The notes under the pieces: model-generated | Told to the model about the DNA's origin: nothing | Databases searched by the model: none | The model's input: the letters and a program-made list of their open reading frames with translations, nothing else | In this document: in pieces, positions 9,098 through 17,314 of the stretch | Layout: every line of letters begins with the position of its first letter | How positions within the stretch are numbered: the stretch's first letter is position 1 | Translations under genes and position numbers: made by a program | Assembly: GCA_014874365.1 (NCBI GenBank) | Contig: JACWAH010000024.1 | Span: 62,001-126,000 of the forward strand | From: Thermoplasmatales archaeon | GTDB lineage: Archaea > Thermoplasmatota > Thermoplasmata > Thermoplasmatales > Thermoplasmataceae | Length of the DNA: 64,000 nt | Direction of reading: 5' to 3'

Positions 9098-9299
9098 TTA
9101 TCCTTAATTTTTTGGATTAAGATAAATTTATTCACAAAACTTCCGTTCATTAGAGATTTAGGATAACAAATAGATATGGGAAGACTAAAGAGAATTTCCG
9201 GTCACAAGTGCATTTGATCAGTAGAACATTTCTCCTAAGTGAAATTGAATGTTATAAAGCAATTAAATTGCCTCCCTTTCAGGGATAATGATATGATAG

Positions 9300-9383
9300 C
9301 GCCGGGAGGGAGATTTGAACTCCCGAGCTCTTGCGAGCAATAGATCTCGAATCTATCGCCTTACCGGACTGGGCTACCCCGGC
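9300..9383 (-). tRNA. tRNA-Ser (anticodon CGA)
   Basis: Minus strand, starting GCCGGGG and ending CTCCCGGC plus discriminator G. The anticodon stem ATAGA/TCTAT encloses TTCGAGA, giving anticodon CGA. The class II variable arm and the T arm are identical to those of the tRNA-Ser at 8484. GTATTAAATTAATT at about 9401-9414 is the likely promoter element upstream. Confidence 0.94.
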
Positions 9384-9729
9384 CTGACCCTTGATATGTT
9401 CTGTATTAAATTAATTATCATCGTTCTGCCACTCAAATTTGATTGCCATTCTTATCGAATGGATTTTTATTTTGAGCAGATGGGTCCAAAAACGTTTGAG
9501 GATTCCCAATAACTTGAGAATTTCTTGGGTGTTGCCCTGTTTTCCCATACAATCTCATCTTTTAAATGAAAAATACCGGGCATTTCCAATTATTTATTCT
9601 ATATCTCACTCCTTTTTCCTCAATTATCTTATAAATCTCCAGAGCTTACGCTGTCCGATCAAGAAATCTTCCCCTAATGAGGTTGTAACGCTGTTGTAAT
9701 AACAGGATCTTCACCATGAGAATTTAGGA
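9384..9729. other. Gene-free stretch
   Basis: About 345 bp of AT-rich sequence. I see the probable tRNA-Ser promoter at the left end and no convincing reading frame on either strand. GTTGTAATAAC near 9694-9704 occurs again in inverse orientation near 14385-14395; both are in gaps, and the meaning is unknown. Confidence 0.5.
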
Positions 9730-10137
9730 TTAGCTGCCCAGATTCTTTTGGTATTCCTTCATAATGCACTTATCCATAACAACGTATATTCCAGCTTTTT
9801 CTGCGATCTCTTTGCCGTCTTCACTGATTACGCCCTCCTGCATCCAGATCGCTTTTGGCCTGAGCTGCAGCGCCTCGGTTACTATTGCCGGTACAGCCTC
9901 ACTTCTACGGAATATGTCTACAATTTCGATGTTTTCGCTTTTAGGGATAGCCGACAGGTTTGGATACGCCTTGATACCTTTCCATGTATCAAGGGACGGG
10001 TTCACTGGATATATCTGGAAGCCTTTGGTCAGCAAAAATTCGGCAACTCTGTAACTGTCTCTCTCTTCGTTATCAGACAATCCCACTACTGCCACTTTCC
10101 TGTACTTCATCAAAATTTCCAAGGTTCCCAGACCCAT
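9730..10137 (-). CDS. CoA-binding domain protein (YccU/COG1832 type)
   Basis: This is a single Rossmann-like CoA_binding domain of 135 residues. Family markers are KYRKVAVVGLSDNEERDSYRVAEFLLTKGFQIYPVNP split by the nucleotide-binding VGLS, then DIVDIFRR-like EIVDIFRRSE, PKAIWMQEGV and a Cys near the C-terminus (VVMDKCIMKEYQ) that is also typical. The biochemical role of the family is not settled; structures bind CoA. The start ATG at 10137 has a TTTTATTAA box about 26 bp upstream. The gene stands alone, divergent from the ABC-associated gene at 10232. Confidence 0.9.
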   Translation of the reverse strand: MGLGTLEILMKYRKVAVVGLSDNEERDSYRVAEFLLTKGFQIYPVNPSLDTWKGIKAYPNLSAIPKSENIEIVDIFRRSEAVPAIVTEALQLRPKAIWMQEGVISEDGKEIAEKAGIYVVMDKCIMKEYQKNLGS

Positions 10138-10231
10138 TATAAATGATCCTTTGCTCTTAATAAAACTTTATTAGTTCCAAACCACCTTCTTTAATTTCAA
10201 GCCTTCCCGCAAAGGCGCATAATTATAAATA

Positions 10232-10735
10232 ATGAGCCGGCAATATGCATTAAAGATCATGGAAGAAATTGAGCCCGATGCCAGAATCGCTGACCTGGTG
10301 GGCATTTTATACGTTTTGAATCTTATATTCAAGGAGAAGACCGATCTTTACAAATTGGAAAAGGAACTGGAAGTCGACGTGGACGATCTGATGCCAATCG
10401 TGTATACTGCGTCGCGACTTGGTTTTGTAAACGTAGAAGAAGGTGATATCTGGATCACAGACAAGGGGAAGGAGTACACCACGTCCGGTTTTTCCAAGAG
10501 AAAAGAGATACTTCGCAACTCACTCGACAATATTGAGCCATTTGCCACTGCCATATCCATGGACGAATTTACGGTCGAAGAATTACAGGAGAATTTGCTG
10601 TCTCATGGAATTCAGAGTTACAATACTCCTTCAGGAATCAGGGACCTAGAAGTTATACTGATAGAATGGGGGCTCTATTCCGGTCTTGTAAGGAAGACCG
10701 AGGACGGGTTCCAGGTTGCCATAAAGAAGGCTTAG
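10232..10735 (+). CDS. Stand-alone AAA-associated (ABC-ATPase C-terminal) domain protein
   Basis: This 167-aa protein resembles the domain found at the C-terminus of NitT/TauT-type ABC ATPases in other archaea (Pfam AAA_assoc_C), here as a separate gene. The N-terminal half has a winged-helix look (DLYKLEKELEVDVDDLMPIV, then GDIWITDKGKEY). The C-terminal half (EFTVEELQENLLSHG and ILIEWGLYSGLVRK) is typical of the domain. It is convergent with the permease and ATPase genes just downstream, and that ATPase (241 aa) lacks such a tail. I infer that it serves as a trans-acting regulatory subunit of this importer. No Walker motifs or membrane helices are present. Confidence 0.75.
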   Translation: MSRQYALKIMEEIEPDARIADLVGILYVLNLIFKEKTDLYKLEKELEVDVDDLMPIVYTASRLGFVNVEEGDIWITDKGKEYTTSGFSKRKEILRNSLDNIEPFATAISMDEFTVEELQENLLSHGIQSYNTPSGIRDLEVILIEWGLYSGLVRKTEDGFQVAIKKA

Positions 10736-10755
10736 AGTCATATTGGTAATTTGAT

Positions 10756-12375
10756 CTAGAATATTCCTTCCTCGGCAACGTATTTTTTCCTGGCCAGATC
10801 CATCATCTTTTTAGTAAAAAGCAGGGAATAAACCACAACCACAATTCCAAACAGGAATGATCCCCAGGCGGCAACTGCGAGGTTTCCATTGAGAGTCGCC
10901 ACTGCAATAGACTTCATCAGGCCATGTGTTACAATAAGGCTCTTGTTGCTTGTAATGCTGGGCCAGTATTCTCCAATCATGAGCCCACCCCATGCACTGT
11001 TTATTGTTGAAGATATCCCGCTGACAAGATACGGGAAGGTCGAAGGAAGGATTACTTTCCGCATTTTCTGGAAGAAACTGAGGTCCAGGTTTTTCATCAG
11101 TTCGTTATATTCCTGCGGCATGGCTTTCATGCCAGTCCAGAAACTGTAAAACACGTAATAGAAAGTGCTGATAAAACCCAGGAACAGAACGAAAAACTCA
11201 TCGGTGAGAAACCCGAAAATTGAGGAAACAAATACTGAAGTTGACAGGAATATGAAAGGAAAATATATTGGAGACGGGTAGGAAGCTAATGTTTGGATGA
11301 CCGGTAACCCTATGGACTCCCCCTTCCTGTTCATTGCAAAATAGTAACCTGCGAAAATGGCAAAAATCATTGAGGCAATAACAATGATCAGGACCCTCAG
11401 ATAATCATATAACAGATCGATGAGGAGGGAAGGCGTAAGATTGAAGAGCATCATCCAGGTGCCGTAGGGAACAGGTGAAACGACCCTGTACACGGAGTAA
11501 GCCAGGATAGCGACTATCCCCAACCCGGCCGCCACACTGAGGTAGTTCACTTTTTTATTCTTTTCGGGCTCGAAGTAATCATCCCTGAAAGTTCTGCTCT
11601 TTCTTTGCCTGTTATAATTTGCAAGTTTTATGAACGGGTTACGGGAAAGGATGCCGGATCTCCTGGTAGCTTCCAATAAATTGAACCTGCCTCTTCTGAC
11701 TACAGGAGTATCGGTATCAAGTGCGTACTTTGCTACGGAGCGTTTTGCAAATTCCCTGAATGCAAGGATAATGAAAACTATGAAAATTCCAAGAATGACA
11801 AGTGCGAGTTCCACACCTGCCCAGTTTCCGGAAAGTGTGTACGCCGAAAGAACTGTTGCTATTCCGAAAACCTGGTAGGTCTTTGCGCCCACGGAGAAAA
11901 CTTCGCTAACGGTAATGTAAAAAAAACCATTTGAAACGCTGGGAAAAAGGTTTGCAACTATCCTCGGAACTGAGAAAGGAATGTAGACTTTTGCCATTTT
12001 CTCAAGGAATGTAAGTCTATAATTGTCGCTTATCTCGGTCATTTCCTTTGGTATGGTCTTGAATGCCTGGTACTCGCCAATCCATATATTCCAGACCACT
12101 GCAGTGAATACCAGGAAATCCACTGCCAGTTCGGAACCCAGCGGCCCTCCAATACCTCCTACAAACACCAGTAGAACAACGGGGAAAAACGAGATGACTG
12201 GAACTGATTCAAAAATTTCGCTAAATGCCACAAAGATGTTCTCAAAGATCCTGTTCTTAATGGCATAATACGAAAGGAACCACCCGACAATCACTGAAAG
12301 CAGGATAAGGCCCAATACCCTGATTGTGGTAGCAGCTACTGCTTCCATTATCAGGATGATAGAGCCTATCATCAT
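10756..12375 (-). CDS. ABC transporter permease, tandem NitT/TauT-type domains
   Basis: A 539-aa membrane protein carrying two BPD_transp_1-type permease domains in one chain: about 10-215 and about 270-530. Each has the cytoplasmic coupling-loop region characteristic of the family (first EMTEISDNYRLTFLEKMAKV, second EYNELMKNLDLSFFQKMRKV). A basic linker (about 220-265) joins them. One protein could therefore form the whole translocation pore with the ATPase encoded just upstream, which it overlaps as ATGA at 12372-12375. The usual substrates of relatives are nitrate, sulfonates, taurine or thiamine precursors; the substrate here is unknown, and no solute-binding protein gene is adjacent. Confidence 0.88.
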   Translation of the reverse strand: MMIGSIILIMEAVAATTIRVLGLILLSVIVGWFLSYYAIKNRIFENIFVAFSEIFESVPVISFFPVVLLVFVGGIGGPLGSELAVDFLVFTAVVWNIWIGEYQAFKTIPKEMTEISDNYRLTFLEKMAKVYIPFSVPRIVANLFPSVSNGFFYITVSEVFSVGAKTYQVFGIATVLSAYTLSGNWAGVELALVILGIFIVFIILAFREFAKRSVAKYALDTDTPVVRRGRFNLLEATRRSGILSRNPFIKLANYNRQRKSRTFRDDYFEPEKNKKVNYLSVAAGLGIVAILAYSVYRVVSPVPYGTWMMLFNLTPSLLIDLLYDYLRVLIIVIASMIFAIFAGYYFAMNRKGESIGLPVIQTLASYPSPIYFPFIFLSTSVFVSSIFGFLTDEFFVLFLGFISTFYYVFYSFWTGMKAMPQEYNELMKNLDLSFFQKMRKVILPSTFPYLVSGISSTINSAWGGLMIGEYWPSITSNKSLIVTHGLMKSIAVATLNGNLAVAAWGSFLFGIVVVVYSLLFTKKMMDLARKKYVAEEGIF

Positions 12376-13097
12376 TCCTTACCTTTCTTCCCCGTAAGGT
12401 GGTTGTACAAAAGGTCAAGGTACTGTGAGAACACAGGATCTCTTGGACTCCTGGGCCTTGGCATGTTGACGTCCACTCTCGCTACAACAGTTGCCGGAGA
12501 ACCGTTAACAACATAGATCGTATCCGCAAGTTCCAGAACTTCAGACAGGTTATGGCTCACCATTATCACTGATTTCAGCGGTGAGTCCCGGTTGAACAGG
12601 ATTTTGTAAATATCCTGCCTTATACCCTCCGCAGTAAGTTCGTCAAGATGTGCGAATGGCTCATCCATTAACAGCACCATTGGATCTGCGGCGATGGCTC
12701 TTGCGATGGCAACCCTTTGCCTCATTCCGCCGCTCATTTCCTTGGGATAAAGATCCTCGAACCCTTGAAGGCCAACCGCCTCAAGCGCTTTGACAGCTAT
12801 TCTGCCTGCCTCACTCTTGCTCAGATGCTTCGGGGTCAAAGAAAGCACAACATTCTGGAGCGCTGTCATCCAGGGAAAAGTAACTATTGACTGATGAACC
12901 AGGACCAGTTTTGGCGATGGGCGAAGTACAGGTTTTCCAGCAAGCCTGACCTCGCCGGCTGAAGGCTTGAGGAAACCACCAATCAGTCGTAGCAAAGTGG
13001 ACTTACCGACACCGGATGGCCCAACAAGTCCAATGAACTTATCTTCTTCACACACCAGGTCAACGTTTTCGAAAACCTTATACTTGTTTTCAAACAT
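12372..13097 (-). CDS. ABC transporter ATPase, NitT/TauT type
   Basis: This is a nucleotide-binding subunit (241 aa) with Walker A GPSGVGKST, Q-loop VLVHQSIVTFPW, signature MSGGMRQRVAIARA, Walker B VLLMDEPFAHLD and switch His in IMVSHNLSE. It overlaps the double permease by 4 nt. The ATG at 13097 is the only usual start codon, yet family-like sequence (IEVRGLDF, the first beta-strand of ABC ATPases) continues upstream in frame to an ATT at 13121 before an in-frame TGA. Either a non-standard start is used or the first strand is not translated. The protein otherwise appears complete. Confidence 0.9.
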   Translation of the reverse strand: MFENKYKVFENVDLVCEEDKFIGLVGPSGVGKSTLLRLIGGFLKPSAGEVRLAGKPVLRPSPKLVLVHQSIVTFPWMTALQNVVLSLTPKHLSKSEAGRIAVKALEAVGLQGFEDLYPKEMSGGMRQRVAIARAIAADPMVLLMDEPFAHLDELTAEGIRQDIYKILFNRDSPLKSVIMVSHNLSEVLELADTIYVVNGSPATVVARVDVNMPRPRSPRDPVFSQYLDLLYNHLTGKKGKE

Positions 13098-13287
13098 AAA
13101 ATCGAGGCCCCTGACCTCAATCGTTGTCCCAAGTGATCACCAGCCGCTGAATAATAGAAGCAATATTAAATTTCACTCGTAGAGCATGATCTCCAATTTG
13201 CGGTATGAATAACATCAATGTTCAGAGAGAATCAACTCTAAAACAGGAAATGCAAATCCATTTTCAGTGGCCCCAATTGCTTACAGA

Positions 13288-14301
13288 TCAGTTGAGTTCC
13301 CTGTCACGATTTTGTTGATCTTCCGCCCCGGAATCATAAGGATACGTCAATTCGAGTTCACTTGCCTTATTGATCTCTTTTACCTGCTCAGTGGACAGCG
13401 ACCATCCAGTGGACTGCATGTTCTCCAAAAGCTGAACTTCATTCCTTGCCCCGATTATGGGGGAAGTGACTGCAGGGTTACAGAGCAACCAGTTCAGCGA
13501 GACCTGTGTCATGGTCTTGCCGGTTTCGTGTGAGATTTTAGCTACGGTATCCAATATCTTCTTGGTTCGCACGGACTCATATTTATTGTAGTTCTCCCTG
13601 TTTCTGGAATCTCCAATTCTTGTTCCTGCCGGAGCATTTGATATTCCATCTCTGTATTTTCCTGAAAGAACTCCTCCAGCAAGCGGGCTCCAGGGCAGCA
13701 CCGCGATTCCTTCCGCAAGTGCCATTGGAAGCAGCTCCAACTCAGTCCCTCTGACTATTATATTGTAGTGCGGCTGCAGGCTGATCGGTTCGTGCCATCC
13801 CCTGGATCTGCAGAGAGAAAGTGCCTTTTCAAACTGCCAGCCCCTGAAATTGCTGATTCCTATGTATCTTATCAGCCCTTCTTCAACAAGTGCGTTCAAT
13901 GACGAAAAGGTCTCCTCAAGTGGAGTCAATGGGTCCCAGGCATGAACCTGGAAAAGATCGATGTAATCAGTTTGCAACCTTGCAAGGCTTTGCTTAACCG
14001 CATGGTGTAAATGCTTCCTGGAAAGCCCTACGGTATTTATTCCATCCCGGGTCCTGAACCTGGCCTTTGTGGCAATTACCAAATTCTCCCTGTCATTGCG
14101 CAACAGCCATTTCCCGATTATTTCTTCAGATTTACCTTCCGAGTATACGTTGGCAGTATCAATGAAATTGCCTCCTCTTTCAACGAATTTATCAAGCATC
14201 TTGTTTCCCTGGTTCTCGTCGGCCTGCCATCCAAGGGTCATTGTGCCGAGACAGAGTTCGCTAACAAGTGTACCGGTTCTACCAAGTTTCTTGAGTTTCA
14301 T
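13288..14301 (-). CDS. Aldo/keto reductase
   Basis: This is an NADPH-dependent (beta/alpha)8 oxidoreductase of 337 residues, closest in character to the AKR11/12 (YghZ, perakine reductase) side. The catalytic tetrad is visible: FIDTANVYSEGKSEE (Asp, Tyr), VIATKARF (Lys) and YIDLFQVHAWD (His). The cofactor end shows GISNF, QPHYNII, LPWSPLAGGVLSGKY and PIIGARNEVQL. The start ATG at 14301 fits the MKLKKLGRTGTLVSEL opening. It stands alone, about 190 bp from the ABC ATPase start. The physiological substrate cannot be inferred. Confidence 0.93.
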   Translation of the reverse strand: MKLKKLGRTGTLVSELCLGTMTLGWQADENQGNKMLDKFVERGGNFIDTANVYSEGKSEEIIGKWLLRNDRENLVIATKARFRTRDGINTVGLSRKHLHHAVKQSLARLQTDYIDLFQVHAWDPLTPLEETFSSLNALVEEGLIRYIGISNFRGWQFEKALSLCRSRGWHEPISLQPHYNIIVRGTELELLPMALAEGIAVLPWSPLAGGVLSGKYRDGISNAPAGTRIGDSRNRENYNKYESVRTKKILDTVAKISHETGKTMTQVSLNWLLCNPAVTSPIIGARNEVQLLENMQSTGWSLSTEQVKEINKASELELTYPYDSGAEDQQNRDRELN

Positions 14302-14756
14302 GATTTATGATTCTTTCATTGACTAAATATCTTGACAGATGAGACCTGACATCCCTTGAATGGGGTTAAAATGTGAGGCAGCGTTATTACAACGGTTCCA
14401 GTCACCTCGTTAAATTCTTCTTAGGCTGACTTCACTCTCCTTGTGCTTTCAGTTAAGTTCTTCCCGGAAAGAATTGCATCCATTCAGGCAGATGCTATCT
14501 TCGCAAGGCCAAATTCTCGGTCTCTCGTACGATATGGTAACGATTGAGTTAGTTCTTCATTCTAATTTCCATGCCCGTGACCAAAGCCCTATCACACTGT
14601 ACAGAATACCATGTCAACAGCATGGATGCAAAAATTCTGCAGTTGCTTGAGAAGGATCAAACAACCTGCCTTCAATGAGCATATGTCAGTTGACCGGAAT
14701 CCACGCTGGCCAAAAAACATAATCTTGATTGATTGCATTCAACGTGGTGACTACAT
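14302..14756. other. Gene-free stretch with a possible regulator remnant
   Basis: About 455 bp separate the divergent aldo/keto reductase and MBL genes. The only coding-like trace is a short plus-strand frame at 14622-14678 beginning MDAKILQLLEKD, which resembles the start of an Lrp/AsnC protein but stops after 18 codons. The rest shows no frame with gene-like composition. Promoters for both flanking genes must lie here. Confidence 0.4.
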
Positions 14757-15398
14757 TTGACAGTGCACAATTTCAAGATTGATACGCTTGTAGTTGGTCA
14801 GCTGCGGACCAACTGTTACTTCCTCACAGGTGAAGAAGGATTCATTATAATTGATCCCGGAGACGGTGCCGATGGAATTCTGCGACATTCAAAGGGGATA
14901 AAATCAAAACCGGTTGCAGTGGTATGTACCCATGGGCACTTCGATCATATTCTTGCAGCCCAGGAAGTAAGCCACAAGCTCAGTGTTCCGTTCTGCCTGC
15001 ATTCAGCAGAAAAGAGTGTTCTGAGCAGCATGTGGGATCTTTCCTCATCATTCGGGATCAGTGAAAATGTGCCTGTCCCGGACCTTTATTTGCATGGTGA
15101 TGAGACCTGGACTCTGGGAGCTGAGGAAATCAGCATAATTCACACACCAGGGCACACTCCGGGAAGCATTTGCCTGAAGGCAGGAAACACTCTATTCACT
15201 GGAGATACGTTATTCAAAGAAGGCATCGGGAGGATGGATTATGGCGGGAACAACCGGCAGATGATTGGATCTCTGGACAGGCTTTCACAGCTTGAGGATA
15301 GTATAACCATATTGCCAGGTCATGGTCCAGGCAGCACTATTCTTAACGAAAGAGAAAACATGCGATTTTACATTGAGATGTTGAAGAGACAGGCATAA
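14757..15398 (+). CDS. MBL-fold hydrolase (glyoxalase II-like)
   Basis: A 213-aa metallo-beta-lactamase-fold hydrolase. Zinc ligands are visible in THGHFDHI (HxHxDH), HTPGHTPGS, FTGDTLF and LPGHGPGS, the pattern of glyoxalase II-like thioesterases. The opening LVVGQLRTNCYFL is also family-typical. The TTG at 14757 is chosen because GGTGA stands 6 nt before it; a GTG at 14763 is the alternative. The true substrate (hydroxyacyl-thioester or persulfide) is unknown. The gene is monocistronic and is followed by the small glycine-rich protein. Confidence 0.9.
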   Translation: MTVHNFKIDTLVVGQLRTNCYFLTGEEGFIIIDPGDGADGILRHSKGIKSKPVAVVCTHGHFDHILAAQEVSHKLSVPFCLHSAEKSVLSSMWDLSSSFGISENVPVPDLYLHGDETWTLGAEEISIIHTPGHTPGSICLKAGNTLFTGDTLFKEGIGRMDYGGNNRQMIGSLDRLSQLEDSITILPGHGPGSTILNERENMRFYIEMLKRQA

Positions 15399-15474
15399 AC
15401 AGCAGTCATAATAGAAATTTAAATTGTACCACTTCAGTTATATATGTTAATAAAGTTATAAATTCGAAATTGAA

Positions 15475-15726
15475 ATGGGAATAATACTAGGCACTGTAAT
15501 AGGTATAGCAGTCGGCGCAACTGCGCTTGGTTTAACAGGCAACTCCGGAGCAGTAATACCGGGGTTGACGATTGCACTGTCCCACATTCCAAGTACCGTC
15601 CATGGATATAATGTAGTCAGTAACGTAAAGGACGCTTTAGTTGGAGGGGCAGGCGGAGGAGTGATTGGTGCTGCTGTTTCGGCTGTAGCCAAAATAGGCG
15701 GTTCGGCAGCTACACCCGGTCCTTGA
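15475..15726 (+). CDS. Small glycine/alanine-rich hydrophobic protein
   Basis: I do not recognise a family. The 83-residue product has two hydrophobic, GxxxG-rich stretches (about 1-35 and 53-75) separated by a more polar middle (HIPSTVHGYNVVSNVKDA). It has almost no charged residues and ends ATPGP. A TTATATAT box near 15439-15446 lies about 30 bp before the ATG, so the gene probably has its own leaderless promoter. Candidates by appearance are a glycine-zipper membrane protein, a bacteriocin-like or pore-forming peptide, or a holin-like factor. None of these is demonstrated. It is convergent with the CaCA exchanger, 23 bp away. Confidence 0.6.
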   Translation: MGIILGTVIGIAVGATALGLTGNSGAVIPGLTIALSHIPSTVHGYNVVSNVKDALVGGAGGGVIGAAVSAVAKIGGSAATPGP

Positions 15727-15749
15727 ATAGCTTGCTTCGATTCCGGTTT

Positions 15750-16724
15750 TTAAAGTACGATTAAGGTAAAAAAAGCAAAGAAGACCACTCCAAAGGATAG
15801 TGCATAAAGCGGGAATTTTCCTCTGTTTATATAATATGCATAGATCAGAGAGATCAGTACTGTAAATGCGATACTCATGACTGCATTTCCATTCAGCGCC
15901 CACGGTATCAGGAGAAGAGCAATACCCGGGTAAAGAGTCGAATAGAGGACCTTTTCTCCTACCAGCGACCCAATGGCAAGGGTGTCTTTCCCCCTGTAGG
16001 CCCAGATCATTGCGGTAATTGTTTCAGGAATTATCGTTGCCAGCGGGATGACGATTATCGACAGGGTAAGTGCGTTCAAGCCGATGCTGGAAGAAATAGT
16101 GCTCAAGGACTCTACCAGCAGATTTGACCCATACAGGAGCAACAATAGCGACAGAGCAAGCTGAACAACCGTAGCTGAATTTGGAGAAATGAACCTGCTT
16201 AAAAATGGCTTCTCCTCTCCTTCCTCGACAATTTCAGTATTCTTTTTCCACATGATCTTAAGATAAAAGACATAAGAGGCGAGCAAGCCTATTCCAAGAA
16301 AATAGGAAAAGAATCTGGGCAAATACCATGCCAGAAGCAAAAGCGGGAAAAGCAATGACAGGAAAACGTAGGGATACGCGAGGCTGCCTTCGACCTGCAT
16401 AATCTTGCTTTTTCTTTTTCCAAGCAAGACAGATGGTATTATTGCGAACAGCAATAAACCATAGGCAACAGAAGACGCCATGAATGGCTGGCCAATAATG
16501 ACTCCTATGGCTATCTCGTTGCCGGTAACATGATCTGCCAGAAGAAGCGCAGTAGCAAAAACAATCAGTTCCGGGAATGAAGTGAATAAAGGAGAGATAA
16601 TTGCGCCGAGGAACGACTTAGACCAGTTAAGTATTCGCCCTATGTACTCTACAGCATTGACAAACAGTAGAGATCCGGCAAACACAGTTAGTACACTCAG
16701 TAACAGGAGTAAAAAGGAATTCAT
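15750..16724 (-). CDS. Sodium/calcium exchanger family (CaCA) membrane protein
   Basis: A cation antiporter of about 324 residues with ten or so hydrophobic helices and the two inverted alpha repeats of the CaCA family: LGAIISPLFTSFPELIVFATALL in the first half and the LSIIVIPLATIIPETITAMIW region in the second, each with the acidic residue expected in the ion pathway. A charged loop (WKKNTEIVEEGEEKP) separates the halves. I chose the ATG at 16724 because the hydrophobic N-terminus starts there; the frame stays open 31 codons upstream (to 16817) with a soluble, uncharacteristic sequence. It probably exports Ca2+ or exchanges Na+/H+ in the cytoplasmic membrane. Confidence 0.85.
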   Translation of the reverse strand: MNSFLLLLLSVLTVFAGSLLFVNAVEYIGRILNWSKSFLGAIISPLFTSFPELIVFATALLLADHVTGNEIAIGVIIGQPFMASSVAYGLLLFAIIPSVLLGKRKSKIMQVEGSLAYPYVFLSLLFPLLLLAWYLPRFFSYFLGIGLLASYVFYLKIMWKKNTEIVEEGEEKPFLSRFISPNSATVVQLALSLLLLLYGSNLLVESLSTISSSIGLNALTLSIIVIPLATIIPETITAMIWAYRGKDTLAIGSLVGEKVLYSTLYPGIALLLIPWALNGNAVMSIAFTVLISLIYAYYINRGKFPLYALSFGVVFFAFFTLIVL

Positions 16725-16964
16725 CGTTGTACAAAATTCATATTGAAGTGCTTCATTTATTACTTGCTGCTTGGGACGTTCTGTTTGAATCAGGGAAGCC
16801 GCCATGAGCAACTTCATGATCGTAAGAGGACACCTGGTTCCGTTTAAACCAAAATATCTCTGGAACTTTCAAAAGCGTTTAGGGCAGCTTATCAATAGCA
16901 GCGATCACAGGTTTTTTCCTGAAAACCTGTACAAGTTTAAATAGACTTGAGAAATCATTTTGGA

Positions 16965-17270
16965 ATGTTCTGTCCTAATTGCGGAACAATGCTTGTGAAG
17001 TCCCAGAATGGTTTCGTCTGTTCCTCCTGTGGGTATGAGGCAGGAAAGGAAAACGTGCAGGGCACGAGGATTGTAAATAAAGCGTCAGGGAAAGAGGTCA
17101 TAATGATCACTGAAGAGAAATCTGCCGAGCCTCTGGATTCTGATGCAGTTTGTCCTAAGTGTCACAGTACTGGTGCATATTTTCTCCTCAAGCAGACCAG
17201 ATCCGCTGACGAACCCGAGACTAAATTCTATACATGCGTCAACTGCAAGCACAGATGGAGAGAATACTGA
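16965..17270 (+). CDS. tfs: Transcription factor S (TFIIS/RPB9-like)
   Basis: TFS stimulates RNA cleavage by backtracked archaeal RNA polymerase. Two zinc ribbons are visible: FCPNCGTMLV...FVCSSCGYE at the N-terminus and VCPKCHSTGAYFLLKQTRSADEPETKFYTCVNCKHRW at the C-terminus (given here as joined motifs), including the catalytic Asp-Glu pair in RSADEPETKF. I place the start at the ATG at 16965, since a TTTAAATA box at 16936-16943 sits about 26 bp before it and the family begins MFCPNCG. An in-frame TTG at 16947 would add six residues. It is followed by srp54 after 44 bp. Confidence 0.94.
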   Translation: MFCPNCGTMLVKSQNGFVCSSCGYEAGKENVQGTRIVNKASGKEVIMITEEKSAEPLDSDAVCPKCHSTGAYFLLKQTRSADEPETKFYTCVNCKHRWREY

Positions 17271-17314
17271 TTTATTAATTGAGATTGCATTAACAGACTA
17301 TAATTGTGGTACGA

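Noticed and set aside
9694-14395. GTTGTAATAAC found in two intergenic gaps as a shared operator
   Set aside because: Only two copies of an 11-mer, in opposite positions relative to genes; chance cannot be excluded.
14622-14678. Lrp-like start MDAKILQLLEKD as a gene
   Set aside because: Stops after 18 codons and no continuation is found in other frames; only a weak remnant.
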